Positions 25,760 to 38,864 of a stretch of DNA of 64,000 nucleotides are shown here, in pieces; within the stretch, counting starts at the first letter, position 1, and each line of letters starts with the position of its first letter. The stretch spans positions 62,001 to 126,000 of the forward strand of contig CAMPDV010000709.1 of NCBI GenBank assembly GCA_946699065.1, in the 5' to 3' direction. Below the pieces are notes generated by a model that did no database searches, was not told the origin of the DNA, and worked only from the letters and a program-made list of their open reading frames with translations. This DNA comes from Loxodes magnus (lineage: Eukaryota; Ciliophora; Karyorelictea; Loxodida; Loxodidae). Both the position numbers and the translations under genes were made by a program.

Positions 25760-27285
25760 AAAGAAGAAAGAATTTCAGTTTTAAAGAGTATGCTTTGAGA
25801 AGTAATAAGTTTTTTGAAAAGTGAATAAGTAAAGTAAGAAAAGAAGATAGAGTTTCAGTTTTAAGGAGTATTCTTTGAAAAGAAATAATTATTTAGAAAA
25901 GTGAATAAGTAAAGTAAGAAAAGAAGAAAGAATTTCAGTTTTAAAGAGTATGCTTTGAGAAGTAATAAGTTTTTTGAAAAGTGAATAAGTAAAGTAAGAA
26001 AAAAAGAAAGAATTTCAGTTTTAAGGAGTATGCTTAGAGAAGGAATAAGTATTTAGAAAAGTTGAATAAGTAAAGCAAGAAAAGAAGATAGAGTTTCAGT
26101 TTTAAGGAGTATGCTTAGAGAAGTAATAAGTATTTAGAAAAGTGAAGAAGTAAAGTAAGAAAAGATAGAGTTTCAGTTTTAAGGAGTATGCTTAGAGAAG
26201 TAATAAGTATTTAGAAAAGTGAAGAAGTAAAGTAAGAAAAGATAGAGTTTCAGTTTTAAGGAGTATGCTTAGAGAAGGAATAAGTATTTAGAAAAGTGAA
26301 GAAGTAAAGTAAGAAAAGAAGAAAGAATTTCAGTTTTAAGGAGTATGCTTAGAGAAGTAATAAGTATTTAGAAAAGTGAAGAAGTAAAGTAAGAAAAGAT
26401 AGAGTTTCAGTTTTAAGGAGTATGCTTAGAGAAGGAATAAGTATTTAGAAAAGTGAAGAAGTAAAGTAAGAAAAGAAGATAGAGTTTCAGTTTTAAGGAG
26501 TATGATTTGAGAAGTAATAAGTTTTTTGAAAAGTGAATAAGAAAGTAAGAAAAGAAGATTGAGTTTAAGTTTTATTGAGTGTGCTTTGAGAAGAAATAAT
26601 TATTTAGAAAAGTGAATAAGTAAAGTAAGAAAAGAAGAAAGAATTTCAGTTTTAAAGAGTATGCTTTGAGAAGTAATAAGTTTTTTGAAAAGTGAATAAG
26701 TAAAGTAAGAAAAAAAGAAAGAATTTCAGTTTTAAGGAGTATGCTTAGAGAAGGAATATGTATTTAGAAAAGTGAATAAGTAAAGTAAGAAAAGAAGATA
26801 GAGTTTCAGTTTTAAGGAGTATGCTTTGAAAAGTAATAAGTTTTTTGAAAAAGTTGAATAAGTAAAGTAAGAAAAGAAGATAGAGTTTCAGTTTTAAGGA
26901 GTATGCTTTGAGAAGTAATAAGTATTTAGAAAAAGTTGAATAAGTAAAGTAAGAAAAGAAGATAGAGTTTCAGTTTTAAGGAGTATGATTTGAGAAGAAA
27001 TAAGTATTTAGAAAAGCGAAGAAGTAAAGTAAAAAAAGAAGATAGAGTTTCAGTTTTAAATAGTATGCTTTGAGAAGTAATAAGTATTTAGAAAAAGTTG
27101 AATAAGTAAAGTAAGAAAAGAAGATAGAGTTTCAGTTTTAAGGAGTATGATTTGAGAAGTAATAAGTTTTTTGAAAAGTGAATAAGTAAAGTATGAAAAG
27201 AAGATAGAGTTTCAGTTTTAAGGATTATGCTTTGAGAAGTAATAAGTATTTAGAAAAGTGAAGAAGTAAAGTAAGAAAAGAAGAA
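25760..27285. repeat. 1.5-kb block, copy 1 (offset 2,228)
   Basis: Pairs with 27988-29513. Anchors are aagaagaaag at 25921, gaagattgag at 26554 inside the rare 78-bp monomer with ataagaaagtaag, and aaggattatgc at 27221. About one monomer is different: this copy has a gcgaagaag monomer near 27010 where the partner has the imported patch at 29256-29297. Confidence 0.72.
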
Positions 27286-27987
27286 AGAATTTCAGTTTTA
27301 AGGAGTATGATTTGAGAAGAAATAAGTATTTAGAAAAGTTGAATAAGTAAAGCAAGAAAAGAAGATAGAGTTTCAGTTTTAAGGAGTATGCTTAGAGAAG
27401 TAATAAGTATTTAGAAAAGTGAAGAAGTAAAGTAAGAAAAGATAGAGTTTCAGTTTTAAGGAGTATGCTTAGAGAAGTAATAAGTATTTAGAAAAGTGAA
27501 GAAGTAAAGTAAGAAAAGATAGAGTTTCAGTTTTAAGGAGTATGCTTTGAGAAGTAATAAGTATTTAGAAAAAGTTGAATAAGTAAAGTAAGAAAAGAAG
27601 AAAGAATTTCAGTTTTAAGGAGTATGATTTGAGAAGTAATAAGTTTTTATAAAAGTGAAGAAGTAAAGTAAGAAAAGATAGAGTTTCAGTTTTAAGGAGT
27701 ATGCTTAGAGAAGGAATAAGTATTTAGAAAAGTGAAGAAGTAAAGTAAGAAAAGAAGATAGAGTTTCAGTTTTAAGGAGTATGATTTGAGAAGTAATAAG
27801 TTTTTTGAAAAGTGAATAAGAAAGTAAGAAAAGAAGATAGAATTTCAGTTTTAAGGAGTATGATTTGAGAAGTAATAAGTTTTTTGAAAAGTGAATAAGA
27901 AAGTAAGAAAAGAAGAAAGAATTTCAGTTTTAAGGAGTATGCTTTGAGAAGTAATAAGTATTTAGAAAAAGTTGAATAAGTAAAGTA

Positions 27988-29513
27988 AGAAAAGAAAGAA
28001 TTTCAGTTTTAAAGAGTATGCTTTGAGAAGTAATAAGTTTTTTGAAAAGTGAATAAGTAAAGTAAGAAAAGAAGAAAGAGTTTCAGTTTTAAGGAGTATT
28101 CTTTGAAAAGAAATAATTATTTAGAAAAGTGAATAAGTAAAGTAAGAAAAGAAGAAAGAATTTCAGTTTTAAAGAGTATGCTTTGAGAAGTAATAAGTTT
28201 TTTGAAAAGTGAATAAGTAAAGTAAGAAAAAAAGAAAGAATTTCAGTTTTAAGGAGTATGCTTAGAGAAGGAATAAGTATTTAGAAAAGTTGAATAAGTA
28301 AAGCAAGAAAAGAAGATAGAGTTTCAGTTTTAAGGAGTATGCTTAGAGAAGTAATAAGTATTTAGAAAAGTGAAGAAGTAAAGTAAGAAAAGATAGAGTT
28401 TCAGTTTTAAGGAGTATGCTTAGAGAAGTAATAAGTATTTAGAAAAGTGAAGAAGTAAAGTAAGAAAAGATAGAGTTTCAGTTTTAAGGAGTATGCTTAG
28501 AGAAGGAATAAGTATTTAGAAAAGTGAAGAAGTAAAGTAAGAAAAGAAGAAAGAATTTCAGTTTTAAGGAGTATGCTTAGAGAAGTAATAAGTATTTAGA
28601 AAAGTGAAGAAGTAAAGTAAGAAAAGATAGAGTTTCAGTTTTAAGGAGTATGCTTAGAGAAGGAATAAGTATTTAGAAAAGTGAAGAAGTAAAGTAAGAA
28701 AAGAAGATAGAGTTTCAGTTTTAAGGAGTATGATTTGAGAAGTAATAAGTTTTTTGAAAAGTGAATAAGAAAGTAAGAAAAGAAGATTGAGTTTAAGTTT
28801 TATTGAGTGTGCTTTGAGAAGAAATAATTATTTAGAAAAGTGAATAAGTAAAGTAAGAAAAGAAGAAAGAATTTCAGTTTTAAAGAGTATGCTTTGAGAA
28901 GTAATAAGTTTTTTGAAAAGTGAATAAGTAAAGTAAGAAAAAAAGAAAGAATTTCAGTTTTAAGGAGTATGCTTAGAGAAGGAATATGTATTTAGAAAAG
29001 TGAATAAGTAAAGTAAGAAAAGAAGATAGAGTTTCAGTTTTAAGGAGTATGCTTTGAAAAGTAATAAGTTTTTTGAAAAAGTTGAATAAGTAAAGTAAGA
29101 AAAGAAGATAGAGTTTCAGTTTTAAGGAGTATGCTTTGAGAAGTAATAAGTATTTAGAAAAAGTTGAATAAGTAAAGTAAGAAAAGAAGATAGAGTTTCA
29201 GTTTTAAGGAGTATGATTTGAGAAGAAATAAGTATTTAGAAAAGTAAATAAGTAAAGTAAGTAAAGAAGATAGAGTTTCAGTTTCAAGGAGTATGCTTTG
29301 AGAAGTAATAAGTATTTAGAAAAAGTTGAATAAGTAAAGTAAGAAAAGAAGATAGAGTTTCAGTTTTAAGGAGTATGATTTGAGAAGTAATAAGTTTTTT
29401 GAAAAGTGAATAAGTAAAGTATGAAAAGAAGATAGAGTTTCAGTTTTAAGGATTATGCTTTGAGAAGTAATAAGTATTTAGAAAAGTGAAGAAGTAAAGT
29501 AAGAAAAAAAGAA
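27988..29513. repeat. 1.5-kb block, copy 2 (offset 2,228)
   Basis: Second copy, with matching anchors at 28149, 28782 and 29449. The offset stays 2,228 bp on both sides of the swapped monomer near 29240-29300, so that monomer was exchanged without any net length change. Between the copies (27286-27987) are related monomers including two more ataagaaagtaag forms near 27805 and 27890. Confidence 0.72.
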
Positions 29514-30250
29514 AGGATTTCAGTTTTAAAGAGTAAGCTTTGAGAAGTAATAAGTATTTAGAAAAGTGAAGAAGTAAAGTAAGAAAAGAAGATAGAATTT
29601 CAGTTTTAAAGAGTATGCTTAGAGAAGGAATAAGTATTACGAAAAGTGAAGAAGTAAAGTAAAAAAAGAAGATAGAGTTTCAGTTTTAAGGAGTATGCTT
29701 TGAGAAGAAATAAGTATTTAGAAAAGTGAAGAAGTAAAGTAAGAAGAGAAGATAGAGTTTCAGTTTTAAGGAGTATGATTTGAGAAGTAATAAGTTTTTT
29801 GAAAAAGTTGAATAAGTAAAGTAAGAAAAAAAGAAAGAATTTCAGTTTTAAAGAGTATGCTTTGAGAAGTAATAAGTATTTAAAAAAGTGAAGAAGTAAA
29901 GTAAAAAAAAAGATAGAATTTCATATTTAGGTAGTATGATTTGAGAAGTAATATGTATTTAGAAAAGTGAAGAAGTAAAGTAAGAAAAGAAAAAAGAATT
30001 TCAGTTTTAAGGAGTATGATTTGAGAAAAAATAAGTATTTAGAAAAAGTTGAATAAGTAAAGTAAGAAAAGAAGATAGAATTTCAGTTTTAAGGAGTATG
30101 ATTTGAGAAGTAATAAGTTTTTTGAATAGTGAATAAGTAAAGTAAGAAAAGAAGATAGAGTTTCAGTTTTAAGGAGTGTGCTTTGAAAAGAAATAAGTTT
30201 TTTGAAAAGTGAAGAAGTAAAGTAAGAAAAGAAGATAGAGTTTCAGTTTT
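29443..30250. repeat. 0.8-kb block shared with the 5.37-kb units
   Basis: Matches about 37968-38775 (offset 8,525) and 43335-44142 (offset 13,892). Anchors: gatttcag with agtaagctt at 29516, attacgaaaag near 29638 and tcatatttaggtagtatg at 29921. It is a partial third copy of the 5.37-kb unit lying upstream of it, and starts near the end of the 1.5-kb block. Confidence 0.75.
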
Positions 30251-33200
30251 AAGGAGTATGCTTAGAGAAGTAATAGTTTTTTATAAAAGTGAAGAAGTAA
30301 AGTAAGAAAAGAAGAAAGAATTTCAGTTTTAAGGAGTATGCTTAGAGAAGTAATAAGTATTTAGAAAAAGTTGAATAAGTAAAGTAAGAAAAGAAGATAG
30401 AGTTTCAGTTTTAAGGAGTATGATTTGAGAAGTAATAAGTTTTTTGAATAGTGAATAAGTAAAGTAAGAAAAGAAGAAAGAATTTCAGTTTTAAGGAGTA
30501 TGCTTTGAGAAGAAATAAGTATTTAGAAAAAGTTGAATAAGTAAAGTAAGAAAAGAAGATAGAGTTTCAGTTTTAAGGAGTATTCTTTGAGAAGTAATAA
30601 GTATTTAGAAAAAGTTGAATAAGTAAAGTAAGAAATGAAGATAGAATTTTAGTTTTAAGGAGTATGCTTTGAGAAGAAATAAGTATTTAGAAAAAGTTGA
30701 ATAAGTAAAGTAAGAAAAGAAGATAGAGTTTCAGTTTTAAGGAGTATGATTTGAGAAGAAATAAGTATTTAGAAAAGTGAAGAAGTAAAGTAAGAAAAGA
30801 AGAAAGAATTTCAGTTTTAAGGAGTATGCTTAGAGAAGTAATAAGTATTTAGAAAAGTGAAGAAGTAAAGTAAGAAAAGATAGAGTTTCAGTTTTAAGGA
30901 GTATGCTTAGAGAAGGAATAAGTATTTAGAAAAGTGAAGAAGTAAAGTAAGAAAAAAAGAAAGAATTTCAGTTTTAAGGAGTATGCTTAGAGAAGTAATA
31001 GTTTTTTGAAAAGTGAATAAGTAAAGTAAGAAAAGAAGAAAGAATTTCAGTTTTAAAGAGTATGCTTTGAGAAGTAATAAGTATTTAGAAAAAGTTGAAT
31101 AAGTAAAGTAAGAAAAGAAGAAAGAATTTCAGTTTTAAGGAGTATGATTTGAGAAGTAATAAGTTTTTTGAATAGTGAATAAGTAAAGTAAGAAAAGAAG
31201 AAAGAATTTCAGTTTTAAGGAGTATGCTTTGAGAAGAAATAAGTATTTAGAAAAAGTTGAATAAGTAAAGTAAGAAAAGAAGATAGAGTTTCAGTTTTAA
31301 GGAGTATTCTTTGAGAAGTAATAAGTATTTAGAAAAAGTTGAATAAGTAAAGTAAGAAATGAAGATAGAATTTTAGTTTTAAGGAGTATGCTTTGAGAAG
31401 TAATAAGTATTTTGAAAAGTGAATAAGTAAAGTAAGAAAAGAAGATAGAGTTTCAGTTTTAAGGAGTATTCTTTGAAAAGAAATAATTATTTAGAAAAGT
31501 GAATAAGTAAAGTAAGAAAAGAAGAAAGAATTTCAGTTTTAAAGAGTATGCTTTGAGAAGGAATAAGTATTTAGAAAAAGTTGAATAAGTAAAGTAAGAA
31601 AAGAAGAAAGAATTTCAGTTTTAAGGAGTATGCTTTGAGAAGAAATAAGTATTTAGAAAAGTGAATAAGTAAAGTAAGAAAAAAAGAAAGAATTTCAGTT
31701 TTAAAGAGTATGCTTTGAGAAGTAATAAGTATTTAGAAAAAGTTGAATAAGTAAAGTAAGAAAAGAAGATAGAGTTTCAGTTTTAAGGAGTATGCTTTGA
31801 GAAGTAATAAGTTTTTTGAATAGTGAATAAGTAAAGTAAGAAAAGAAGAAAGAATTTCAGTTTTAAGGAGTATGCTTAGAGAAGTAATAAGTATTTAGAA
31901 AAGTGAAGAAGTAAAGTAAGAAAAGATAGAGTTTCAGTTTTAAGGAGTATGCTTAGAGAAGGAATAAGTATTTAGAAAAGTGAAGAAGTAAAGTAAGAAA
32001 AAAAGAAAGAATTTCAGTTTTAAGGAGTATGCTTTGAGAAGTAATAAGTATTTAGAAAAAGTTGAATAAGTAAAGTAAGAAAAGAAGAAAGAATTTCAGT
32101 TTTAAGGAGTATGCTTTGAGAAGAAATAAGTATTTAGAAAAGTGAATAAGTAAAGTAAGAAAAAAAGAAAGAATTTCAGTTTTAAAGAGTATGCTTTGAG
32201 AAGTAATAAGTATTTAGAAAAAGTTGAATAAGTAAAGTAAGAAAAGAAGATAGAGTTTCAGTTTTAAGGAGTATGCTTTGAGAAGGAATATGTATTTAGA
32301 AAAGTGAAGAAGTAAAGTAAGAAAAGAAGAAAGAATTTCAGTTTTAAAGAGTATGCTTTGAGAAGTAATAAGTATTTAGAAAAAGTTGAATAAGTAAAGT
32401 AAGAAAAGAAGAAAGAATTTCAGTTTTAAGGAGTATGATTTGAGAAGTAATAAGTTTTTTGAATAGTGAATAAGTAAAGTAAGAAAAGAAGAAAGAATTT
32501 CAGTTTTAAGGAGTATGCTTTGAGAAGAAATAAGTATTTAGAAAAAGTTGAATAAGTAAAGTAAGAAAAGAAGATAGAGTTTCAGTTTTAAGGAGTATGC
32601 TTTGAGAAGGAATATGTATTTAGAAAAGTGAAGAAGTAAAGTAAGAAAAGAAGAAAGAATTTCAGTTTTAAGGAGTATGCTTTGAGAAGTAATAAGTATT
32701 TAGAAAAAGTTGAATAAGTAAAGTAAGAAAAGAAGAAAGAATTTCAGTTTTAAGGAGTATGATTTGAGAAGTAATAAGTTTTTTGAATAGTGAATAAGTA
32801 AAGTAAGAAAAGAAGAAAGAATTTCAGTTTTAAGGAGTATGCTTTGAGAAGAAATAAGTATTTAGAAAAAGTTGAATAAGTAAAGTAAGAAAAGAAGATA
32901 GAGTTTCAGTTTTAAGGAGTATGATTTGAGAAGAAATAAGTATTTAGAAAAGTGAAGAAGTAAAGTAAGAAAAAAAGAAAGAATTTCAGTTTTAAGGAGT
33001 ATGCTTAGAGAAGGAATAAGTATTTAGAAAAGTGAAGAAGTAAAGTAAGAAAAAAAGAAAGAATTTCAGTTTTAAGGAGTATGCTTTGAGAAGTAATAAG
33101 TATTTAGAAAAAGTTGAATAAGTAAAGTAAGAAAAGAAGAAAGAATTTCAGTTTTAAGGAGTATGCTTTGAGAAGAAATAAGTATTTAGAAAAGTGAATA

Positions 33201-33489
33201 AGTAAAGTAAGAAAAAAAGAAAGAATTTCAGTTTTAAAGAGTATGCTTTGAGAAGTAATAAGTATTTAGAAAAAGTTGAATAAGTAAAGTAAGAAAAGAA
33301 GAAAGAATTTCAGTTTTAAGGAGTATGATTTGAGAAGTAATAAGTTTTTTGAATAGTGAATAAGTAAAGTAAGAAAAGAAGAAAGAATTTCAGTTTTAAG
33401 GAGTATGATTTGAGAAGTAATAAGTTTTTTGAAAAAGTTGAATAAGTAAAGTAAGAAAAGAAGATAGAGTTTCAGTTTTAAGGAGTATT

Positions 33490-36400
33490 CTTTGAGAAGT
33501 AATAAGTATTTAGAAAAAGTTGAATAAGTAAAGTAAGAAAAGAAGATAGAATTTCAGTTTTAAGGAGTATGATTTGAGAAGTAATAAGTTTTTTGAAAAA
33601 GTTGAATAAGTAAAGTAAGAAAAGAAGATAGAGTTTCAGTTTTAAGGAGTATTCTTTGAGAAGTAATAAGTATTTAGAAAAAGTTGAATAAGTAAAGTAA
33701 GAAATGAAGATAGAATTTTAGTTTTAAGGAGTATGCTTAGAGAAGTAATAAGTATTTAGAAAAGTGAATAAGTAAAGTAAGAAAAGAAGATAGAGTTTCA
33801 GTTTTAAGGAGTATGATTTGAGAAGAAATAAGTATTTAGAAAAGTGAAGAAGTAAAGTAAGAAAAGAAGAAAGAATTTCAGTTTTAAGGAGTATGCTTAG
33901 AGAAGTAATAAGTATTTAGAAAAGTGAAGAAGTAAAGTAAGAAAAGATAGAGTTTCAGTTTTAAGGAGTATGCTTAGAGAAGGAATAAGTATTTAGAAAA
34001 GTGAAGAAGTAAAGTAAGAAAAAAAGAAAGAATTTCAGTTTTAAGGAGTATGCTTTGAGAAGTAATAAGTATTTAGAAAAAGTTGAATAAGTAAAGTAAG
34101 AAAAGAAGAAAGAATTTCAGTTTTAAGGAGTATGCTTTGAGAAGAAATAAGTATTTAGAAAAGTGAATAAGTAAAGTAAGAAAAAAAGAAAGAATTTCAG
34201 TTTTAAAGAGTATGCTTTGAGAAGTAATAAGTATTTAGAAAAAGTTGAATAAGTAAAGTAAGAAAAGAAGATAGAGTTTCAGTTTTAAGGAGTATGATTT
34301 GAAAAGAAATAATTATTTAGAAAAGTGAAGAAGTAAAGTAAGAAAAGAAGAAAGAATTTCAGTTTTAAAGAGTATGCTTTGAGAAGTAATAAGTATTTAG
34401 AAAAGTGAAGAAGTAAAGTAAGAAAAGATAGAGTTTCAGTTTTAAGGAGTATGCTTAGAGAAGTAATAAGTATTTAGAAAAGTGAAGAAGTAAAGTAAGA
34501 AAAAAAGAAAGAATTTCAGTTTTAAGGAGTATGCTTAGAGAAGGAATAAGTATTTAGAAAAGTTGAATAAGTAAAGTAAGAAAAGAAGAAAGAATTTCAG
34601 TTTTAAAGAGTATGCTTAGAGAAGTAATAAGTATTTAGAAAAGTGAAGAAGTAAAGTAAGAAAAGATAGAGTTTCAGTTTTAAGGAGTATGCTTAGAGAA
34701 GGAATAAGTATTTAGAAAAGTGAAGAAGTAAAGTAAGAAAAAAAGAAAGAATTTCAGTTTTAAGGAGTATGCTTTGAGAAGTAATAAGTATTTAGAAAAA
34801 GTTGAATAAGTAAAGTAAGAAAAGAAGAAAGAATTTCAGTTTTAAGGAGTATGCTTTGAGAAGAAATAAGTATTTAGAAAAGTGAATAAGTAAAGTAAGA
34901 AAAAAAGAAAGAATTTCAGTTTTAAAGAGTATGCTTTGAGAAGTAATAAGTATTTAGAAAAAGTTGAATAAGTAAAGTAAGAAAAGAAGATAGAGTTTCA
35001 GTTTTAAGGAGTATGATTTGAAAAGAAATAATTATTTAGAAAAGTGAAGAAGTAAAGTAAGAAAAGAAGAAAGAATTTCAGTTTTAAAGAGTATGCTTTG
35101 AGAAGTAATAAGTATTTAGAAAAGTGAAGAAGTAAAGTAAGAAAAGATAGAGTTTCAGTTTTAAGGAGTATGCTTAGAGAAGTAATAAGTATTTAGAAAA
35201 GTGAAGAAGTAAAGTAAGAAAAAAAGAAAGAATTTCAGTTTTAAGGAGTATGCTTAGAGAAGGAATAAGTATTTAGAAAAGTTGAATAAGTAAAGTAAGA
35301 AAAGAAGAAAGAATTTCAGTTTTAAGGAGTATGATTTGAGAAGTAATAAGTTTTTTGAATAGTGAATAAGTAAAGTAAGAAAAGAAGAAAGAATTTCAGT
35401 TTTAAGGAGTATGATTTGAGAAGTAATAAGTTTTTTGAAAAAGTTGAATAAGTAAAGTAAGAAAAGAAGATAGAGTTTCAGTTTTAAGGAGTATTCTTTG
35501 AGAAGTAATAAGTATTTAGAAAAAGTTGAATAAGTAAAGTAAGAAAAGAAGATAGAATTTCAGTTTTAAGGAGTATGATTTGAGAAGTAATAAGTTTTTT
35601 GAAAAAGTTGAATAAGTAAAGTAAGAAAAGAAGATAGAGTTTCAGTTTTAAGGAGTATTCTTTGAGAAGTAATAAGTATTTAGAAAAAGTTGAATAAGTA
35701 AAGTAAGAAATGAAGATAGAATTTTAGTTTTAAGGAGTATTCTTTGAGAAGTAATAAGTATTTAGAAAAAGTTGAATAAGTAAAGTAAGAAATGAAGATA
35801 GAATTTCAGTTTTAAAGAGTATGCTTAGAGAAGTAATAAGTATTTAGAAAAGTGAATAAGTAAAGTAAGAAAAGAAGATAGAGTTTCAGTTTTAAGGAGT
35901 ATGATTTGAGAAGAAATAAGTATTTAGAAAAGTGAAGAAGTAAAGTAAGAAAAGAAGAAAGAATTTCAGTTTTAAGGAGTATGCTTAGAGAAGTAATAAG
36001 TATTTAGAAAAGTGAAGAAGTAAAGTAAGAAAAGATAGAGTTTCAGTTTTAAGGAGTATGCTTAGAGAAGGAATAAGTATTTAGAAAAGTGAAGAAGTAA
36101 AGTAAGAAAAAAAGAAAGAATTTCAGTTTTAAGGAGTATGCTTTGAGAAGTAATAAGTATTTAGAAAAAGTTGAATAAGTAAAGTAAGAAAAGAAGAAAG
36201 AATTTCAGTTTTAAGGAGTATGCTTTGAGAAGAAATAAGTATTTAGAAAAGTGAATAAGTAAAGTAAGAAAAAAAGAAAGAATTTCAGTTTTAAAGAGTA
36301 TACTTTGAAAAGTAATAAGTATTCAGAAAAAGTTGAATAAGTAAAGTAAGAAAAGAAGATAGAGTTTCAGTTTTAAGGAGTATGATTTGAAAAGAAATAA

Positions 36401-38864
36401 TTATTTAGAAAAGTGAAGAAGTAAAGTAAGAAAAGAAGAAAGAATTTCAGTTTTAAAGAGTATGCTTTGAGAAGTAATAAGTATTTAGAAAAGTGAAGAA
36501 GTAAAGTAAGAAAAGATAGAGTTTCAGTTTTAAGGAGTATGCTTAGAGAAGTAATAAGTATTTAGAAAAGTGAAGAAGTAAAGTAAGAAAAAAAGAAAGA
36601 ATTTCAGTTTTAAGGAGTATGCTTAGAGAAGGAATAAGTATTTAGAAAAGTTGAATAAGTAAAGTAAGAAAAGAAGAAAGAATTTCAGTTTTAAGGAGTA
36701 TGCTTAGAGAAGTAATAAGTATTTAGAAAAGTGAATAAGTAAAGTATGAAAAGAAGATAGAGTTTCAGTTTTAAGGAGTATGCTTTGAGAAGTAATAAGT
36801 ATTTAGAAAAGTGAATAAGTAAAGTAAGAAAAAAAGAAAGAATTTCAGTTTTAAAGAGTATGCTTTGAGAAGTAATAAGTATTTAGAAAAAGTTGAATAA
36901 GTAAAGTAAGAAAAGAAGAAAGAATTTCAGTTTTAAAGAATATGCTTTGAGAAGTAATAAGTATTTATAAAAGTGAATAAGTAAAGTAAGAAAAAAAGAA
37001 AGAATTTCAGTTTTAAGGAGTATGCTTAGAGAAGGAATATGTATTTAGAAAAGTGAATAAGTAAAGTAAGAAAAGAAGATAGAGTTTCAGTTTTAAGGAG
37101 TATGCTTTGAGAAGTGATAAGTTTTTTGAAAAGTGAATAAGTAAAGTAAGAAAAAAGATAGAGTTTCAGTTTTAAGGAGTATGCTTAGAGAAGTAATAAG
37201 TATTTAGAAAAGTGAATAAGTAAAGTAAGAAAAGAAGATAGAATTTCAGTTTTAAGGAGTATGCTTTGAGAAGTAATAAGTATTTAAAAAAGTGAAGAAG
37301 TAAAGTAAAAAAAAAGATAGAATTTCAGTTTTAAGGAGTATGCTTTGAGAAGTAATAAGTTTTTTGAAAAGTGAATAAGTAAAGTAAGAAAAGAAGATAG
37401 AGTTTCAGTTTTAAGGAGTATGCTTTGAGAAGTAATAAGTATTTGGAAAAGTGAATAAGTAAAGTATGAAAAGAAGAAAGAATTTCAGTTTTAAGGAGTA
37501 TGATTTGAGAAGTAATAAGTTTTTTGAATAGTGAATAAGTAAAGTAAGAAAAGAAGATAGAGTTTCAGTTTTAAGGAGTGTGCTTTGAAAAGAAATAAGT
37601 TTTTTGAAAAGTGAAGAAGTAAAGTAAGAAAAGAAGATAGAGTTTCAGTTTTAATGAGTATGATTGGAGAAGTAATAAGTTTTTTGAAAAGTGAATAAGT
37701 AAAGTAAGAAAAGAAGATTGAGTTTAAGTTTTAAGGAGTGTGCTTTGAAAAGAAATAAGTTTTTTGAAAAGTGAAGAAGTAAAGTAAGAAAAGAAGATAG
37801 AGTTTCAGTTTTAAGGAGTATGCTTTGAGAAGGAATATGTATTTAGAAAAGTGAAGAAGTAAAGTAAGAAAAAAAGAAAGAATTTCAGTTTTAAGGAGTA
37901 TGCTTTGAGAAGGAATAAGTATTTAGAAAAGTGAATAAGTAAAGTAAGAAAAAAAGAAAGAATTTCAGTTTTAAGGATTATGCTTTGAGAAGTAATAAGT
38001 ATTTAGAAAAGTGAAGAAGTAAAGTAAGAAAAAAAGAAAGGATTTCAGTTTTAAAGAGTAAGCTTTGAGAAGTAATAAGTATTTAAAAAAGTGAAGAAGT
38101 AAAGTAAGAAAAGAAGATAGAATTTCAGTTTTAAAGAGTATGCTTAGAGAAGGAATAAGTATTACGAAAAGTGAAGAAGTAAAGTAAAAAAAGAAGATAG
38201 AGTTTCAGTTTTAAGGAGTATGCTTTGAGAAGAAATAAGTATTTAGAAAAGTGAAGAAGTAAAGTAAGAAGAGAAGATAGAGTTTCAGTTTTAAGGAGTA
38301 TGATTTGAGAAGTAATAAGTTTTTTGAAAAAGTTGAATAAGTAAAGTAAGAAAAAAAGAAAGAATTTCAGTTTTAAAGAGTATGCTTTGAGAAGTAATAA
38401 GTATTTAAAAAAGTGAAGAAGTAAAGTAAAAAAAAAGATAGAATTTCATATTTAGGTAGTATGATTTGAGAAGTAATATGTATTTAGAAAAGTGAAGAAG
38501 TAAAGTAAGAAAAGAAAAAAGAATTTCAGTTTTAAGGAGTATGATTTGAGAAAAAATAAGTATTTAGAAAAAGTTGAATAAGTAAAGTAAGAAAAGAAGA
38601 TAGAATTTCAGTTTTAAGGAGTATGATTTGAGAAGTAATAAGTTTTTTGAATAGTGAATAAGTAAAGTAAGAAAAGAAGATAGAGTTTCAGTTTTAAGGA
38701 GTGTGCTTTGAAAAGAAATAAGTTTTTTGAAAAGTGAAGAAGTAAAGTAAGAAAAGAAGATAGAGTTTCAGTTTTATTGAGTATGCTTAGAGAAGTAATA
38801 GTTTTTTGAAAAGTGAATAAGTAAAGTAAGAAAAGAAGAAAGAATTTCAGTTTTAAAGAGTATG
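33490..38864. repeat. 5.37-kb higher-order unit, copy 1
   Basis: About 67 monomers, immediately followed by copy 2. Offsets to copy 2 run 5,375 at 33721, 5,373 at 35011, 5,372 at 35701 and 36301, 5,368 at 36683 and 5,367 from 37081 to the end. Each step comes from one identifiable monomer-length difference. Landmarks are two gaaatgaagatag monomers near 35709 and 35790, the rare tactttgaaaag with attcagaaaaag at 36301, gaagtgataag near 37114, agtaagctt near 38058, attacgaaaag at 38161 and tcatatttaggtagtatg at 38446. The exact unit start is arbitrary within about 250 bp because several phasings fit. Confidence 0.8.

Noticed and set aside
29921-29945. Unique sequence at tcatatttaggtagtatg
   Set aside because: It occupies the normal place of tttcagttttaaggagtatg in the monomer and recurs at 1941, 4427, 38446 and 43813; it is a monomer variant.
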